A DNA stretch of 64,000 nt from Thiodiazotropha sp040507225 (GTDB taxonomy: Bacteria > Pseudomonadota > Gammaproteobacteria > Chromatiales > Chromatiaceae), in contig JBEVVG010000001.1 of NCBI GenBank assembly GCA_040507225.1, positions 248,001 to 312,000 of the forward strand, in the 5' to 3' direction. A program made the translations under genes and the position numbers. Shown here piece by piece: positions 28,279 to 37,170 of the stretch; position 1 is the first letter of the stretch; each line of letters opens with the position of its first letter. The notes under the pieces are model-generated. The model had not been told where the DNA came from. It searched no databases and saw nothing but the letters and a program-made list of their open reading frames with translations.

Positions 28279-29058
28279 ATGAACTTTACGGAAGCACAAC
28301 TCAACGCCCTGATCGCCACTTACTTCTGGCCAACGGTACGGGTCGGGGCGATGATCATGGCAGCGCCTCTGTTCAGTTCCCGACAGGTGCCGGTGCGTCT
28401 GCGTCTGCTCCTGACCCTGGTGATCAGCTTCATGATCGCACCCACGCTGCCCGAGATGCCACCCCCCGATGTGCTGAGTCAAAGCGGCTTTCTGATTCTA
28501 TTGCAACAGATCCTGATCGGTGTGCTGATGGGTTTTTTGCTGCAACTGGTATTCGCTGCGCTGGTGTTCGGCGGCCAGGTGATTGCATACGGTATGGGTT
28601 TGGGTTTTGCATCGATGGTTGATCCGGCGAACGGGGTCCAGGTACCCGTGGTCTCCCAGTTCTATGTCATATTCGCAACCCTGCTTTTCCTGATTTTCAA
28701 TGGTCATCTGCTGGCCATCGAACTGGTGGCCGACAGTTTTGCGACATTGCCGGTGGCCGTTGACGGGGTAACCCGCAACGGCATGCTGGACATCGTTGCC
28801 TGGGGGAGCCGCATGTTTGCCGGTGGTCTGATCATTGCGCTGCCTATCGTTGGCGCCATGCTGATGGTCAACATGGGTATGGGCGTGGTGATGCGGGCCG
28901 CGCCGCAACTGAACATCTTTTCCGTGGGTTTCCCGGTCACCATGCTGCTGGGTTTCGTGCTGATGTGGGTCACCGTGCCAAACGTGTTCGGTGTATTCAA
29001 TGAACTGCTCGATGAGGTCTTTCAGGTGATGATGCGGATCCTCAGGGTGACGAGGTGA
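28279..29058 (+). CDS. fliR: Flagellar export gate protein FliR
   Basis: FliR of 259 residues, an integral-membrane protein with about six helices that completes the FliPQR pore. Landmarks are WPTVRVGAMIMAAPLFSSRQVPVRLR, LQLVFAALVFGGQVIAYGMGLGFASMVDP, and the C-terminal APQLNIFSVGFPVTMLLG. It ends four bases before flhB. Confidence 0.96.
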   Translation: MNFTEAQLNALIATYFWPTVRVGAMIMAAPLFSSRQVPVRLRLLLTLVISFMIAPTLPEMPPPDVLSQSGFLILLQQILIGVLMGFLLQLVFAALVFGGQVIAYGMGLGFASMVDPANGVQVPVVSQFYVIFATLLFLIFNGHLLAIELVADSFATLPVAVDGVTRNGMLDIVAWGSRMFAGGLIIALPIVGAMLMVNMGMGVVMRAAPQLNIFSVGFPVTMLLGFVLMWVTVPNVFGVFNELLDEVFQVMMRILRVTR

Positions 29059-29061
29059 ATC

Positions 29062-30195
29062 ATGGCTGATAACGAAAACGGCCAGGAAAAAACAGAACAA
29101 CCCTCGGCGAAACGGCTAGACGACGCCAGGCGTAAGGGCCAGGTGCCGCGTTCACGTGAGCTCAACAGCATGGCAGTGACCCTCGGCGGAGTGGTTGCCC
29201 TGATGATCATGAGCGGACCGATCAGCAACCAGTTCTCCGCCATGATGAGCAGCGGTTTTCACCTGAGCAGGGAACAGATCTACGATGTGAACACCATGGT
29301 CAGCGGTCTGGCTACCGGCATCGCCCAGGTATTTTATGTCCTGACGCCTTTTTTCGCCTTGGTGGTACTGGCGGCAATTCTCAGTTCGGTGGCCCTCGGA
29401 GGATTCAACATCAGCGCCGAAAGTCTTACCCCGAAGCTGGACAAACTCAGTCCGCTGAAGGGCCTGAAGCGGGTTTTCTCCCCGCGAGGGCTGGTTGAGA
29501 TGCTCAAGGCGATGGCGAAGTTTTTCCTCATTGGCGGTACCACGGTGCTGCTGTTGGATCTGACTCTGGATCGGTATCTCTCCATGCATGCCATGGATAT
29601 TGCCCAGGCCCTGGGGCATCTGAATACCTTGATCGGCTGGTCAGTGATTCTCCTCGCATCCACACTGATTTTGATTGCCGCCATCGATGTGCCGTTTCAG
29701 GTCTGGGACCACAAACGCCAGTTGAAGATGACCCGCCAGGAATTGCGTGACGAGATGAAGGAGACCGAGGGAAGACCCGAGGTCAAGGGCCGCATCCGTC
29801 AGTTGCAACGCGAGATGGCCCACAAACGCATGATGCAGGAAGTACCCAAGGCCGATGTGATCGTCACCAACCCGACCCACTATGCGGTGGCCCTGAAATA
29901 CGATCCGGAAACCATGCATGCGCCCAAACTGGTGGCCAAGGGTGCTGATCTGGTTGCGCAGAATATTCGCAAAGTGGCTCAGGAGGCGAATGTTCAGGTG
30001 GTCGAGTCACCGGTCCTGGCGCGCGCCATCTACTTCCATACCGAAATAAATACTTTCATCCCCGCCGGACTCTATCTGGCGGTGGCTCGTCTGCTGGCCT
30101 ACGTGTTCCAGCTGCGAACCTATCGAACCGAAGGCGGGATCTATCCCGAGATGCCGGAGAACCTGTTTGTTCCGGAAGAGTATCAACATGAATAA
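29062..30195 (+). CDS. flhB: Flagellar export switch protein FlhB
   Basis: FlhB of 377 residues. Four membrane helices (roughly 35-215) are followed by the cytoplasmic domain with the self-cleavage site NPTH, Asn 270-His 273 (VIVTNPTHYAVAL). Cleavage between Asn and Pro switches export from rod/hook to filament substrates. The N-terminus (GQEKTEQPSAKRLDDARRKGQVPRS) is typical. The stop codon is the first base triplet of an AT-rich inverted-repeat element that separates it from flhA. Confidence 0.97.
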   Translation: MADNENGQEKTEQPSAKRLDDARRKGQVPRSRELNSMAVTLGGVVALMIMSGPISNQFSAMMSSGFHLSREQIYDVNTMVSGLATGIAQVFYVLTPFFALVVLAAILSSVALGGFNISAESLTPKLDKLSPLKGLKRVFSPRGLVEMLKAMAKFFLIGGTTVLLLDLTLDRYLSMHAMDIAQALGHLNTLIGWSVILLASTLILIAAIDVPFQVWDHKRQLKMTRQELRDEMKETEGRPEVKGRIRQLQREMAHKRMMQEVPKADVIVTNPTHYAVALKYDPETMHAPKLVAKGADLVAQNIRKVAQEANVQVVESPVLARAIYFHTEINTFIPAGLYLAVARLLAYVFQLRTYRTEGGIYPEMPENLFVPEEYQHE

Positions 30196-30318
30196 TTTTG
30201 AATTCTTAATATTCAATTTTGAATTGTGGTGTTTGCTTCGCTCGCGCTTGCTATTTAATCAGTTGTGCGCGCAGCTCACACATCCCATTCAAGATTCAAC
30301 ATTAAAAATTCAAAATTA
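30193..30318. repeat. 126-bp inverted-repeat (MITE/REP-like) element between flhB and flhA
   Basis: Arm 1 (30193-30226, 34 bases) and arm 2 (30286-30318, 33 bases) are reverse complements apart from four mismatches and one gap; the outermost 12 bases (TAATTTTGAATT and its complement) match exactly. The arms are almost pure A/T, whereas the 59-base centre is mixed and includes GCGCGC. The element starts on the flhB stop codon and ends 15 bases before the flhA ATG, so it lies in the operon transcript as a long hairpin. Confidence 0.7.
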
Positions 30319-30333
30319 ACCGAAGGTCAAACG

Positions 30334-32415
30334 ATGGACAGCGCAATCATACTCAACAACGTGAAACAGCTTGGTGCCAGAGGCCTTGGAGCGCCCCTGG
30401 TGCTGTTGATGCTTCTGTCCATGCTGGTGATTCCGCTGCCGCCGATCGCCCTGGACATGTTCTTCACTTTCAATATCACTCTGTCACTGGTGGTGATGCT
30501 GGTGGTGGTCTACACCCGGCGTCCACTGGAGTTCTCGGTTTTTCCCAGCATGCTGCTGATCGCCACCCTGTTGCGTCTTGCCCTCAACGTGGCATCCACC
30601 CGGGTGGTGCTTCTGGAAGGGCACACCGGGGGCGATGCGGCGGGTAAGGTCATCGAGGCTTTCGGCGCCTTCGTCATCGGCGGCAACTATGCGGTTGGTC
30701 TGGTGGTCTTCCTGATCCTGGTGATCATCAACTTTGTGGTGGTGACCAAGGGTGCGGGCCGTGTCTCCGAGGTTAGCGCCCGGTTCACCCTGGATGCCAT
30801 GCCCGGCAAGCAGATGGCGATCGACGCGGATCTCAACTCCGGTCTGATCGATCAGGACGAGGCCCGTTCACGGCGTGAGGACGTGGCCCGTGAAGCCGAC
30901 TTCTACGGGGCCATGGACGGTGCCAGTAAGTTCGTCCGGGGTGATGCGATTGCCGGTATCCTGATCCTGTTCATCAATATTATCGGCGGACTCGCGATTG
31001 GCATGTCGCAGCACGCTCTCGACTTCAGCACCGCACTGCAGAACTATGTCCTGCTGACCATCGGTGACGGCCTGGTGGCGCAGATTCCCTCCCTGCTGCT
31101 CTCAACCTCCGCGGCGATCATCGTCACCCGGGTGGCCAGCAGTCAGGATGTGGGCGGACAGATCATGAGTCAGCTGTTCACCAGTCCCAAGGCCCTTGCG
31201 GTGGCGGCCGCCGTGTTATTTCTCATGGGCATCATCCCGGGTATGCCCAACTTTGCCTTCCTGACGCTCGCGGCCGCGGCGGCCGGAGGCGCCTGGATGA
31301 TCTGGCAGCGTCAACTTCAGCCGCCGGAACCGACGTTGATTGAAGAACCCGTCGAGCAGCCGGAGCAACGGGAACTGAGTTGGGACGACGTGCAGCCTGT
31401 AGACCTGATCGGCCTGGAAGTCGGCTACCGCCTGATCCCCCTGGTGGATCGCAACCAGGGTGGGCAGCTGATGAACCGGATCAAGGGGGTGCGGCGCAAA
31501 CTCTCCCAGGAATTGGGTTTTCTCGTGCCTTCGGTGCATATCCGTGACAACCTCGATCTGTCACCGAACACCTACCGCATCTCCCTGAACGGCGTGGCCG
31601 CCGCCGAGGCTGAGATCTACCCGGACCGGGAACTGGCGATCAACCCCGGGCAGGTATTCGGTCAGCTGCCGGGCACCCCGACCAAGGATCCCACCTTCGG
31701 ACTGGATGCGGTATGGATCGACCCGGAGCAGAAAGACCATGCCCAAACACTGGGATATACGGTGGTGGATGCGAGCACCGTGGTGGCTACCCACCTGAGT
31801 GAGATTCTGCAGAGTCAGGCGAATGAATTGCTCGGTCATGAAGAGACCCAGCAACTTCTGGATATGCTGGCGCGCAGTGCACCGAAACTGGTGGAGGATC
31901 TGGTGCCCAAGTCCCTGTCCCTGAGTGTGGTGACCCGGATTCTGCAGAACCTGTTGGCCGAACATGTACCGATCAGGGATTTCCGTACCATTGCAGAAAC
32001 TCTCGCGGAACAATCCACCCGCACCCAGGATCCGGGAGCACTCACCGCCGCGGTCCGGGTGGCACTGTCCCGGGGTATCGTGCAGCAGCTTATCGGAACC
32101 AGTGGAGAGATACCGGTGGCGGTACTCGATCCGGCCCTGGAACAGCTGCTGCAAAGGACTCTTCAGGCCTCGGAAGAGGGGCAGGCGGGTTTCGAGCCCG
32201 GATTGGCGGAGCGCCTGCAGACCGCATTGGGGCAAACCCACGAGGCGATGGAGGCAAGAGGCCAGCAGAGCGTGTTGCTGGTGGCCGCGCCGATTCGCTC
32301 CTGGATGGCGCGGTTCGCGAAACATGCGGCGCCGGGTATGAACATCCTGTCCTACAATGAGGTACCGGACAACCGTCAGATCAAGGTGGTGTCAACCATA
32401 GGTGGAGGGAGCTGA
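30334..32415 (+). CDS. flhA: Flagellar export apparatus protein FlhA
   Basis: FlhA of 693 residues. The start at 30334 has GAAGG upstream and agrees with family length; an upstream in-frame start at 30265 lies inside the inverted-repeat element and is rejected. The N-terminal half has about eight membrane helices and the FHIPEP-like loop with RVSEVSARFTLDAMPGKQMAIDADLNSGLID. The C-terminal half (about 350-693) is the cytoplasmic ring that docks chaperone-substrate complexes, with DLIGLEVGYRLIPLVD and IRDFRTIAETLAEQ. It provides proton-driven export with FlhB and FliPQR. Confidence 0.97.
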   Translation: MDSAIILNNVKQLGARGLGAPLVLLMLLSMLVIPLPPIALDMFFTFNITLSLVVMLVVVYTRRPLEFSVFPSMLLIATLLRLALNVASTRVVLLEGHTGGDAAGKVIEAFGAFVIGGNYAVGLVVFLILVIINFVVVTKGAGRVSEVSARFTLDAMPGKQMAIDADLNSGLIDQDEARSRREDVAREADFYGAMDGASKFVRGDAIAGILILFINIIGGLAIGMSQHALDFSTALQNYVLLTIGDGLVAQIPSLLLSTSAAIIVTRVASSQDVGGQIMSQLFTSPKALAVAAAVLFLMGIIPGMPNFAFLTLAAAAAGGAWMIWQRQLQPPEPTLIEEPVEQPEQRELSWDDVQPVDLIGLEVGYRLIPLVDRNQGGQLMNRIKGVRRKLSQELGFLVPSVHIRDNLDLSPNTYRISLNGVAAAEAEIYPDRELAINPGQVFGQLPGTPTKDPTFGLDAVWIDPEQKDHAQTLGYTVVDASTVVATHLSEILQSQANELLGHEETQQLLDMLARSAPKLVEDLVPKSLSLSVVTRILQNLLAEHVPIRDFRTIAETLAEQSTRTQDPGALTAAVRVALSRGIVQQLIGTSGEIPVAVLDPALEQLLQRTLQASEEGQAGFEPGLAERLQTALGQTHEAMEARGQQSVLLVAAPIRSWMARFAKHAAPGMNILSYNEVPDNRQIKVVSTIGGGS

Positions 32416-32746
32416 ATGCCTCCCGCTGTCCAACCAGATATGAATTGATGCTCAGCAGTATCGCCGCACCCTTGCCAGGGGAAGGTGTTGCCGCTTTTAG
32501 GCGGTCATCTGAGTGGGGTCAAACATCCTCAGGTGCAATCGGAGTACCTTCCAGCAGGCGCGCCCATGCCTCACTCACAACAGGCAATTAAAGCGTCTCA
32601 ACCGGCTATACTCTGGTGAGGCTGGTCTCATTCTTGCGTGCCTGACTCAACAGGCCTACCACAGCGTGAGTTCGTGGTCAGGTTGCCAAACCGTGATGCA
32701 AACCATTTCAGATGCGCACCAATTGCGTGCGATATGAGGAGTGTTA
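32416..32746. other. 331-base intergenic region after flhA
   Basis: No gene and no strong terminator. A TATACT at about 32607 could be a -10 box for the small gene at 32747, but I found no properly spaced -35. Confidence 0.4.
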
Positions 32747-33178
32747 ATGAAAAACAAGAAACTCAAGTCGAAAAAAAACAAGGTAACCCAGGTCAATGTT
32801 GTCAATGACAGCTTGAATGTGGGAGTCACTGCCAAACCCTGCCTGGTTACCCTTTTCGAGGAGCGGGAGGTCTCTCCCGGCAGCAGCGTGATCGGCCCTC
32901 TGGGTGGTCTGAATCTGACTGGGTATGGTGAATATCGTTTAACCCTGCATTTTGCCGGAACCGCGGGCACAAAGTTCAGCATTGCAGAGATATGCGGTCC
33001 TGCGGGTGCGGTCGATCAGGTCAAGTTTGAAGTGGGGAGTGGTTCGATCGGCCCCCAGGGCACCCTGAATTATCGTGCCCGGTTCGATCTCTTCAGTCCC
33101 CGGAACCTGTTCATTCAAGTCCATAATGAAGGGGATGAGCCTTGCCAGGTGGATGGTACTTTATACGCGGTACAGTGA
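32747..33178 (+). CDS. Hypothetical protein with lysine-rich start
   Basis: A 143-residue protein starting at the ATG at 32747, with GAGGAG five bases upstream. The first 15 residues are very Lys-rich (KNKKLKSKKNK), and the rest is beta-strand-like with many Gly, Val and Thr (LGGLNLTGYGEYRLTLHFAG, YRARFDLFSPRNLFIQVHNEGD). There is no signal peptide and no membrane helix. The pattern resembles a small jelly-roll or Ig-type sandwich. I recognise no family. It is an insertion between two flagellar blocks and not obviously part of motility. Confidence 0.65.
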   Translation: MKNKKLKSKKNKVTQVNVVNDSLNVGVTAKPCLVTLFEEREVSPGSSVIGPLGGLNLTGYGEYRLTLHFAGTAGTKFSIAEICGPAGAVDQVKFEVGSGSIGPQGTLNYRARFDLFSPRNLFIQVHNEGDEPCQVDGTLYAVQ

Positions 33179-33667
33179 ATAACCCCACCAGTTCGGCAGG
33201 GTAGTCTGTTGGCCTGCCTGGCTGATACCAAACCCAGGGGCTGCCCGTCGCGTTGCACTCGCTATAGGTGGGCATGAATCAGGCCTGCCGGCAGCCATGC
33301 CAGGCCCAGCCAGAATGCAATAGTGTCCAGCCATCCCAACGGGGCTGGGGCGTGTCCGCTCCAGTTCCAGATCGCTTGTGATGTGTCCCGTCCATTGCGG
33401 GTGATATGGTCATGGCCAGTCGGTTTCATGCTTGAGTTCTGAAACACCCCAGCCAATTCTGTATCATGCCAATACGGTACCAGTCTACTCATCAACCCGG
33501 CCATCAGATATGTCGTCATATCTGATGGCCGGGTTGATAACACTGATACATCATCGGGTCTCTGTTCAATGACCCGCACGCGGCGATGCCGCGTTCTGCG
33601 GATTTATCCGTGATCAATTACCCAGGCGCTGGTTCGATCGCGCGCCTGAGGCTCTGAAAGGTGACAT
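33179..33667. other. 489-base region with a strong hairpin, no convincing gene
   Basis: It contains the perfect hairpin described separately. A 105-codon minus-strand frame (33262-33579) runs through the hairpin and has a hydrophobic end but no ribosome binding site, so I do not call it. The BCCT gene has no obvious promoter here. Confidence 0.4.
33491..33538. repeat. Perfect 22-bp hairpin upstream of the BCCT gene
   Basis: Arms 33491-33512 and 33517-33538 are perfect reverse complements over 22 bases with a TCGT loop; the arms begin ATCAACCCGG and end CCGGGTTGAT. No T-run follows on either strand, so a simple intrinsic terminator is unlikely. Confidence 0.9.
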
Positions 33668-35466
33668 ATGAGTAACTCACACGTAGACTCTGAGGCGCGT
33701 GCCAAACGGGAATTTGCGCGGAAACTGAAAAAAATCGAGAAGGAGGCCCGGCGAAAGGCGATACGTGACCGGGACCTGTTCAAAGGCTTGCAGATCGCCC
33801 CTACCGCGTCCTTCGAAGACGATGCCGGTGGACGTCAGCCTGGGGATGCCAACTGGACCGGCTTTGGTTTTGATATCCACCCGCATGTTACCTTTATTTC
33901 AGCATTGATCCTGATCGCCTTCATCCTCTTGACCCTGATGTTTCAGAAGGATGCCAGTGAGTTCTTCAAACAAGCGATGAACGGGATCACCGCGACCAGT
34001 GGCTGGTTTCTCATCCTGACCGCGAATATCTTCATCCTCGCGGCCGCCTATTTCGCGTTCGGTAAATTCGGCGGAATTCGGATCGGTGGGCGAGACGCCA
34101 AACCGGAATTTTCCACACCGGCCTGGTATGCGATGCTGCTCAGTGCCGGCATGGGTATCGGACTGATGTTCTGGAGTGTCGGTGAGCCGATCTACCATTA
34201 CTCGTCACCCTCCCCGATGTTCAACGGGCTGGAAGCCCTGAGCCCGAGGCGGCCCAGGCCGCGATGGGGGTGACCTATTTTCACTGGGGGCTGCATCCCT
34301 GGGCCATCTATGCGATTGTCGGGCTGGGCCTGGCCTTCTTTGCTTACAACCGGGGCCTGCCGCTGACGATCCGCTCGGTGTTTTACCCGCTCCTGGGCGA
34401 CAGGATCTACGGTTTCTGGGGCAATCTCATCGATGTGCTTTCAGTGCTCGCCACCCTGGTCGGCCTGGCGACCTCTCTCGGGTTGGGTGTGCAACAGGTC
34501 AATGCGGGTCTGCATCATCTGTTCGGTGTCGAGATCAGCACTGCCACTCAGGTGATTCTGATCGCGGTGATCACCGGATTTGCCACCCTCTCGGTAATGG
34601 CGGGGCTGGATGCGGGGGTCAAGCGCCTGAGCGAGGCGAACATGATTCTCGCGGCGCTGTTCATGCTGTTTCTTGTGATCGTGGGCCCCACGGTCTACCT
34701 GCTCGGCGGGTTTACCCAGAATCTCGGCTACTACGCCACCATACTGCCCAAGCTGAGCCTGTGGACCGAGACCTTCCGGGAGTCCAACTGGCAGGGGTCC
34801 TGGACGGTGTTCTACTGGGCCTGGTGGATCTCCTGGTCTCCGTTCGTCGGTATGTTCATCGCTCGTATCAGCAAGGGTCGTACCGTCAAGGAGTTCATCC
34901 TCGGTGTGATCCTGATTCCAACCCTGTTGTCTTTCGTCTGGATGTCGGTATTTGGTGGTTCCGCGCTGTTTCTCCAATCCCATGGGATGGCCGACATCGT
35001 GTCAGCGGTGAAGGATGACGTGGCCACGGCGATGTTCGTGATGCTGAATAATTTCCCGCTTGGCGAATTGCTGTCGCTGGTTGCGGTCGTGCTGGTGGTG
35101 GTGTTCTTCGTCACTTCCTCCGATTCCGGGTCCCTGGTGGTCGATCATTTGACCTCGGGGGGGAAACTGGATTCGCCGGTACCCCAGCGGGTGTTCTGGG
35201 CGGTCATGGAAGGAGTGGTTGCCGCGGTCCTGCTGCTGGGTGGCGGTCTGACTACGTTGCAGACCGCTTCGGTCTCCACCGGGTTGCCCTTCGCGCTGGT
35301 GTTGCTGATCAGTGTGTATGCCCTGTATGTGGGTTTCTCCCAGGAGACCTACATCGAGGACGCGGTAGCGCGTGCGGTCATCGATGCCGAGGAGGAGAAG
35401 CGCATGCAGGAGGTGGTCAGTTCAGTCGTCGAGCAGGGTGCTGTGGGGGCTACGGAGACGCCCTAG
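33668..35466 (+). pseudogene. BCCT-family osmolyte transporter, one-base frameshift
   Basis: A betaine/carnitine/choline transporter split into two frames. The first part (33668 to about 34250) has a charged coiled N-terminus, then membrane helices and the BCCT segment MLLSAGMGIGLMFWSVGEPIYHY. The second (to 35466) continues at MGVTYFHWGLHPW and contains the diagnostic WWISWSPFVGMFIARISKGRT. Near 34246 one missing base breaks the expected SPEAAQAAM junction, after which the old frame ends about 10 codons later. Apart from this the roughly 600 codons are intact, so the lesion is recent or a sequencing error. An intact protein would be a Na+- or H+-driven compatible-solute importer. It interrupts the flagellar genes. 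Confidence 0.85.
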
Positions 35467-35886
35467 CGGAGCAGGACTAAGGGTTTTGCCTGGGTCGCCG
35501 GCACCTCAGGGTGCGCGGGTGGCTGAGTCAGGCATCCGCGGCAGGCCGGGAAAACACATTGTGAATCGCCTCCGCCGAATCCTTGGCGGTCAGGGGTTCG
35601 TGAGTCAATAGCCCGGCGTGGATGATCCATTGCCGGGTCTGTTCTGTTTGATGCGAGAATTTGTAAGTGATTGGTTCGTATCGATAAAAAATACATAGTT
35701 GACGGCCTTCCATGGACTGGAACGCTTGTTGCATCAGCTACTGTGAGATTCCGTGTCGGAATCGCCCTGTCGCGTTTCAGCGGCCAGGGTCAAGGCTTCG
35801 GCACGGCTGAGACAGGCGAGCGGAGCTGATCCACAGGCTGACAGGCAGGCGCTCGAGATTGAGCCAGAGCCGGAGATTTACGGACT
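35467..35886. other. 420-base leader region of flhF
   Basis: It holds the sigma-54 promoter listed separately. A small minus-strand frame (35528-35734) starts inside that promoter, has no ribosome binding site, and is not called. A short palindrome GATTCCG/CGGAATC lies at 35748-35764. Confidence 0.5.
35718..35733 (+). promoter_or_regulatory. Sigma-54 promoter of the flhF-flhG-fliA-che operon
   Basis: TGGAACG-N4-TTGCA, with GG at 35719-35720 and GC at 35731-35732 separated by ten bases, 154 bases upstream of flhF. In polar-flagellated Vibrio and Pseudomonas flhF is RpoN-dependent, in agreement. Confidence 0.75.
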
Positions 35887-37170
35887 ATGAAGATTCGACG
35901 TTTTTTTGCCTCTGACATGCGCCAGGCGCTGCGCCGGGTCAGAGATGCCCTGGGGGCGGATGCCGTCATCCTATCCAACAAGACCGTTGAGGGTGGGGTG
36001 GAACTGGTCGCTGCCATCGATTACGACGAATCGGCCTTCAACAGCAGTGTGACGGGCGCCGTCGAATCACCCGATATCAAACCCGTTGGCGCAAACACGC
36101 CTGCTAATTCAGCGGCCTCCTCCTATGCCTCGGTCAGCAAGGCACTGCCTCCCGAAGAACCCGAAACACCGGTGCGCAAGCCAATGGCCTTCGAACCGAA
36201 AACGGAAAAGCGCAAGGTGGAATGGAGTCAGGATCCGATACTCCGGGAGATGCGTCAGGAGATGCAGGCCCTGCGCCGGATGATGGAGAACGAACTCTCC
36301 GAGTTGACCTGGCGGGACCTGGGGCAGCGTCGCCCGCAGACCCAGGAACTGATGCGGCAACTGATGAGTCTGGGGTTGGACGCAGCCCATTGCCGTGAAC
36401 TGGCGTATCGGGTGGAAGATGCGGAGTCCCTGGACCAGGCCTGGCAACAGGCCCTCAACCATCTGTGCCGGGAGTTGCCGGTTGCAGAGGACGATCTGAT
36501 CTCCCGCGGCGGGGTGTTCGCCCTGATCGGCCCCACCGGTGTGGGGAAGACCACGACCATCGCCAAGCTCGCCGCCAAGTTCTGTCTGCGGCATGGCAAC
36601 CGCCACCTGGCGCTGATTTCCGCCGACAGCTACCGCATAGGGGCTCAGGAGCAACTACAGAACTACGGACGCATCCTCGACGTACCGGTGCGGAACGTGA
36701 CTTCCACCGACGAACTCAACAGTGCGTTGCACGCGTTTGCGGAAAAACGCCTGGTGCTGATCGATACCGCGGGCATGGGGCAGAAGGACATCCAGTTGAC
36801 CCAGCGCCTTGCCCTGCTGAGCCGGGGCAATCACCCGGTACAGCCTCTGCTGACCTTGGCGGCCACGACCCAGCGCAGCGCGCTGAGTCATGCGATTCGC
36901 GCATTCAGTCAGGTCGAGCCGGTGGCGGTGGTGCTGACCAAAATGGATGAGACCGCGTCACTCGGCGGTGCGCTGTCCGCATTGCTGGAATCGCGTCTGC
37001 CGCTGGCCTATACAACCGATGGACAGCGTGTTCCTGAAGATCTGCGCCAGGCCCGGGCTGAAAGTATGACCCGTCTGGCGGTGGAACTGACCCAGCAGAC
37101 AGATGAGATGCCTGATGAGGAATACCTGGCGATGGCCTTCGGAGGAATGAGTGAACACGCCCATGTCTGA
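35887..37170 (+). CDS. flhF: Flagellar placement GTPase FlhF
   Basis: FlhF of 427 residues, an SRP-type GTPase that fixes the polar site of flagellum assembly. The basic N-terminus KIRRFFASDMRQALRRVRDALG is followed by a variable B domain (about 60-130) and the NG domain with P-loop GPTGVGKT at 215-222, SADSYRIGAQEQL, DTAGMGQKD and VLTKMDETASLGG. It is followed by its regulator flhG with a 20-base overlap. Presence of FlhF and FlhG implies a polar flagellum. Confidence 0.96.
   Translation: MKIRRFFASDMRQALRRVRDALGADAVILSNKTVEGGVELVAAIDYDESAFNSSVTGAVESPDIKPVGANTPANSAASSYASVSKALPPEEPETPVRKPMAFEPKTEKRKVEWSQDPILREMRQEMQALRRMMENELSELTWRDLGQRRPQTQELMRQLMSLGLDAAHCRELAYRVEDAESLDQAWQQALNHLCRELPVAEDDLISRGGVFALIGPTGVGKTTTIAKLAAKFCLRHGNRHLALISADSYRIGAQEQLQNYGRILDVPVRNVTSTDELNSALHAFAEKRLVLIDTAGMGQKDIQLTQRLALLSRGNHPVQPLLTLAATTQRSALSHAIRAFSQVEPVAVVLTKMDETASLGGALSALLESRLPLAYTTDGQRVPEDLRQARAESMTRLAVELTQQTDEMPDEEYLAMAFGGMSEHAHV

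Noticed and set aside
30228..30241. GG-N10-GC in the flhB-flhA interval as a third sigma-54 promoter
   Set aside because: The -12 part reads TTCGC rather than TTGC and the site is in the centre of the inverted-repeat element.
33262..33579. 105-codon minus-strand frame with hydrophobic end
   Set aside because: It runs through the perfect hairpin and has no ribosome binding site or known domain.
35528..35734. 68-codon minus-strand frame upstream of flhF
   Set aside because: The composition is plausible, but its start lies inside the sigma-54 promoter and it lacks a ribosome binding site.
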